Origin: RPQJ01 sp035554635
GTDB lineage: Bacteria > Pseudomonadota > Gammaproteobacteria > Steroidobacterales > Steroidobacteraceae
Reading direction: 5' to 3'
DNA: 45,329 nucleotides
Assembly (NCBI GenBank): GCA_035554635.1
Contig: DATMIB010000216.1
Span: 1-45,329, forward strand
Under the pieces are notes generated by a model. The model saw only the letters and a program-made list of their open reading frames with translations, searched no databases and was not told where the DNA came from. The position numbers and the translations under genes are program-made. Every line of letters begins with the position of its first letter. Within the stretch, counting starts at the first letter, position 1. This document shows positions 42,414 to 45,329 of the stretch, in pieces.

Positions 42414-43040
42414 CTATCTTCGCGACCGCAGCACCTCGACCTGGTCGAGTTCCCACAGGTGCACCGGTGCGCCGCGACGGACGAACATTCCCGAGCCCGC
42501 GTTGATGAACGACCGCGCCAGCCGCTTGCGATACCAGTTCGCGGGCCGCACGTGGACGTTGCGGTCGGTGCGGCGCTTGTCGCAATAGAGCTCCCAGTCT
42601 TCCTGGGTCAGCACGCCGAAATGCAGCACGCCCTCGCAGAGCCGCGCGAGGTTGCGCAGCGCCGCGGCAGCGGGTCGCGTTTCGAGGTACTGCAGCACGT
42701 CGTAGCAGACGACCAGGTCGAACGGCCGGTCCGCCTCGTAGGTCGCGACCGAGCCCTGGACCCAGCCGTGCTTCGCGCAGAGGTATTCGCTGACCTCGAG
42801 CCCGACGTAGCGGGCCTTGGGGAAGTGCCGCGCCAGCGAATCGCGCATCAGGCCGAGGCCGCACCCGACGTCCAGGATCCGACGCACCGGCAGTTCGCCA
42901 TGGCGCGCGAACGCCGCGATCAGGTCGGCACGCCGCTCCATTTCCTGCGGCGTGACCACCCGGGTTTTCGGGTTCAGATAAAAACGGCGGTAGAACGATT
43001 CGTCGAACGGGTTGGCGGGGTCGCGGTCGGTTCGGGGCAC
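42414..43040 (-). CDS. SAM-dependent class I methyltransferase
   Basis: The likely start is a GTG at 43040 (208 aa); a longer frame to 43169 begins with Arg/Pro-rich sequence that does not look like protein. There is no good Shine-Dalgarno sequence, so the start is uncertain. Motif I reads RILDVGCGLGL (about residues 55-65), with YVGLEVSEYLCAKHG as the SAM-contacting second strand and PFDLVVCYDVLQYLE as motif II. The methyl acceptor is unknown; it resembles methyltransferases acting on small molecules or lipids. Confidence 0.78.
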   Translation of the reverse strand: MPRTDRDPANPFDESFYRRFYLNPKTRVVTPQEMERRADLIAAFARHGELPVRRILDVGCGLGLMRDSLARHFPKARYVGLEVSEYLCAKHGWVQGSVATYEADRPFDLVVCYDVLQYLETRPAAAALRNLARLCEGVLHFGVLTQEDWELYCDKRRTDRNVHVRPANWYRKRLARSFINAGSGMFVRRGAPVHLWELDQVEVLRSRR

Positions 43041-43282
43041 GATGGCTGGACGCTGGGGGTGGTTGTCAGCTCGCGATCGTAAGGCTTTGGCGGGACACGC
43101 GCCCGCCCGGCGCGTCCGGCTTTTCGGGTGCCGCGGACTCCATCCTTCCCACGGCCCGGTTCGCTGCACCTTTTCGGGTCAGTCCGATCAAATCCCTGAC
43201 GGGTCGCGACGCGGCTTGCATCACGTGACCGCGCCCCCACCTCAGGGGCTCACGACCGAAACCCGACCGGGACGGACTCACG
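43041..43282. other. Divergent region between the methyltransferase and hsp20-lon
   Basis: This 242-bp gap holds the sigma32-like promoter at 43215-43242. I see no other motif with confidence. Confidence 0.5.
43215..43242 (+). promoter_or_regulatory. Sigma32 (RpoH) heat-shock promoter candidate
   Basis: CTTGCA (43215-43220), a 14-bp spacer and CCCCACCT (43235-43242) match the sigma32 consensus CTTGAA-N13-15-CCCCATNT at 5 of 6 and 6-7 of 8 positions. It lies 41 bp before the Hsp20 ATG. Both downstream genes, hsp20 and lon, belong to the classical RpoH regulon. Confidence 0.7.
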
Positions 43283-43687
43283 ATGACACGACGCGAGACA
43301 TGGATGTGGGCCGACGCGGTGGAACTGCTCGACCAGGCGCAACGCCTGCAACGGCAATTCTTCCGGCTCGCGGCCGACGCCGAACACGCGCAGCGCGCGC
43401 GCTGGGAACCGCCGGTGGACGTCTACGCCGGTCGCGACGAAATCCTCGTCGAAGTGGCGTTGCCCGGCGTGCCCGCCGAGCGGATCGAGCTGTCGCTCGC
43501 ACCGGGCGAGCTGGTCATCCGCGGCAAGCGCCGCCTGCCGCGGTGCCCGGAAGGCGCGGCGCTGCAACGGCTCGAGATTCCGTACGGGTGCTTCGAGCGG
43601 CGGCTCGCGCTCGGCCCCGGCTCGTGGGAACTGGTCGGTCGCAACCTCGCCGACGGCTGCCTGCAGTTGCTGCTGGCCCGTCGCTGA
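43283..43687 (+). CDS. Small heat-shock protein (Hsp20/alpha-crystallin family)
   Basis: The 134-residue protein has an alpha-crystallin domain (WEPPVDVYAGRDEILVEVALPGVPAERIEL, then LVIRGKRR) and a short N-terminal arm. It is smaller than typical IbpA. The C-terminal IxI-type tail is not obvious; the end LQLLLARR offers only LxL. It is an ATP-independent holdase that keeps unfolded proteins soluble. It shares a transcript with lon, 28 bp downstream, behind a sigma32-like promoter, so the holdase and the protease would rise together on heat stress. Confidence 0.88.
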   Translation: MTRRETWMWADAVELLDQAQRLQRQFFRLAADAEHAQRARWEPPVDVYAGRDEILVEVALPGVPAERIELSLAPGELVIRGKRRLPRCPEGAALQRLEIPYGCFERRLALGPGSWELVGRNLADGCLQLLLARR

Positions 43688-43715
43688 TGTGCACGCTCGA
43701 GGACAGGAACACTCA

Positions 43716-45329
<1,614 letters not shown>

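Overview
The window comes from a very GC-rich bacterium, most likely a gammaproteobacterium near the Xanthomonadales/Lysobacterales or a sister order. The evidence is a Xanthomonas/Caulobacter-type TonB-dependent receptor, the YeeN-type YebC protein, REP-like palindromes of the Xanthomonas/Pseudomonas style, and sigma32-type heat-shock control of hsp20-lon. Assignment below class level is inference. I see no phage, IS element, CRISPR array, rRNA or tRNA; this is chromosomal core and metabolic DNA. Many very long antisense ORFs are high-GC shadows.

Layout. 1-5.1 kb (minus strand): a 3'-truncated nucleotide-exchanger-like MFS protein, a beta-CASP metallo-hydrolase, and a receiver-PAS-PAS-GAF-HD-GYP protein whose HD motif is degenerate. 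5.3-8.1 kb: a DUF4136 lipoprotein, a DUF606 transporter, an HEAGH membrane protein and a polymer-forming lipoprotein with membrane helices. 8.3-8.43 kb: an orphan promoter/terminator pair that looks like a small RNA gene. 8.7-14.7 kb: yebC, ygiQ, an LTA-synthase-like sulfatase and a glycine-zipper protein.

14.8-34.2 kb is a coherent maltodextrin/glycogen locus: TonB-dependent receptor, LacI-family regulator, 6-phosphogluconolactonase, two SLC45/GPH-like sugar transporters, two exported GH13 enzymes, and a minus-strand run glgB-aldo/keto reductase-glgX-malQ. A related CG-centred palindrome (consensus TGCAWWCGWWTKCA) lies upstream of the receptor/lacI pair, between the two divergent amylases, upstream of glgB, and inside the 3' end of glgX upstream of malQ. 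This suggests one LacI-family regulon. The working model is outer-membrane uptake of maltodextrins, periplasmic trimming, proton-linked import, and cytoplasmic remodelling by MalQ, GlgX, GlgB and GlgP. glgP lies nearby at 38-40.4 kb. No glgC or glgA is in the window.

34.5-45.3 kb: a secreted clan GH-A-like protein, a tungstate-type ABC operon (tupB-tupC-tupA), glgP, a lipoprotein, a di-haem cytochrome c peroxidase, a methyltransferase, then hsp20 and lon (cut by the window end) behind a good sigma32-like promoter.

The most unusual feature is a 48-bp REP-like palindrome that occurs four times. One copy is intergenic. Two are tandem and in frame inside ygiQ, and one is in frame inside the aldo/keto reductase, so the element is translated in both orientations as part of conserved enzymes.
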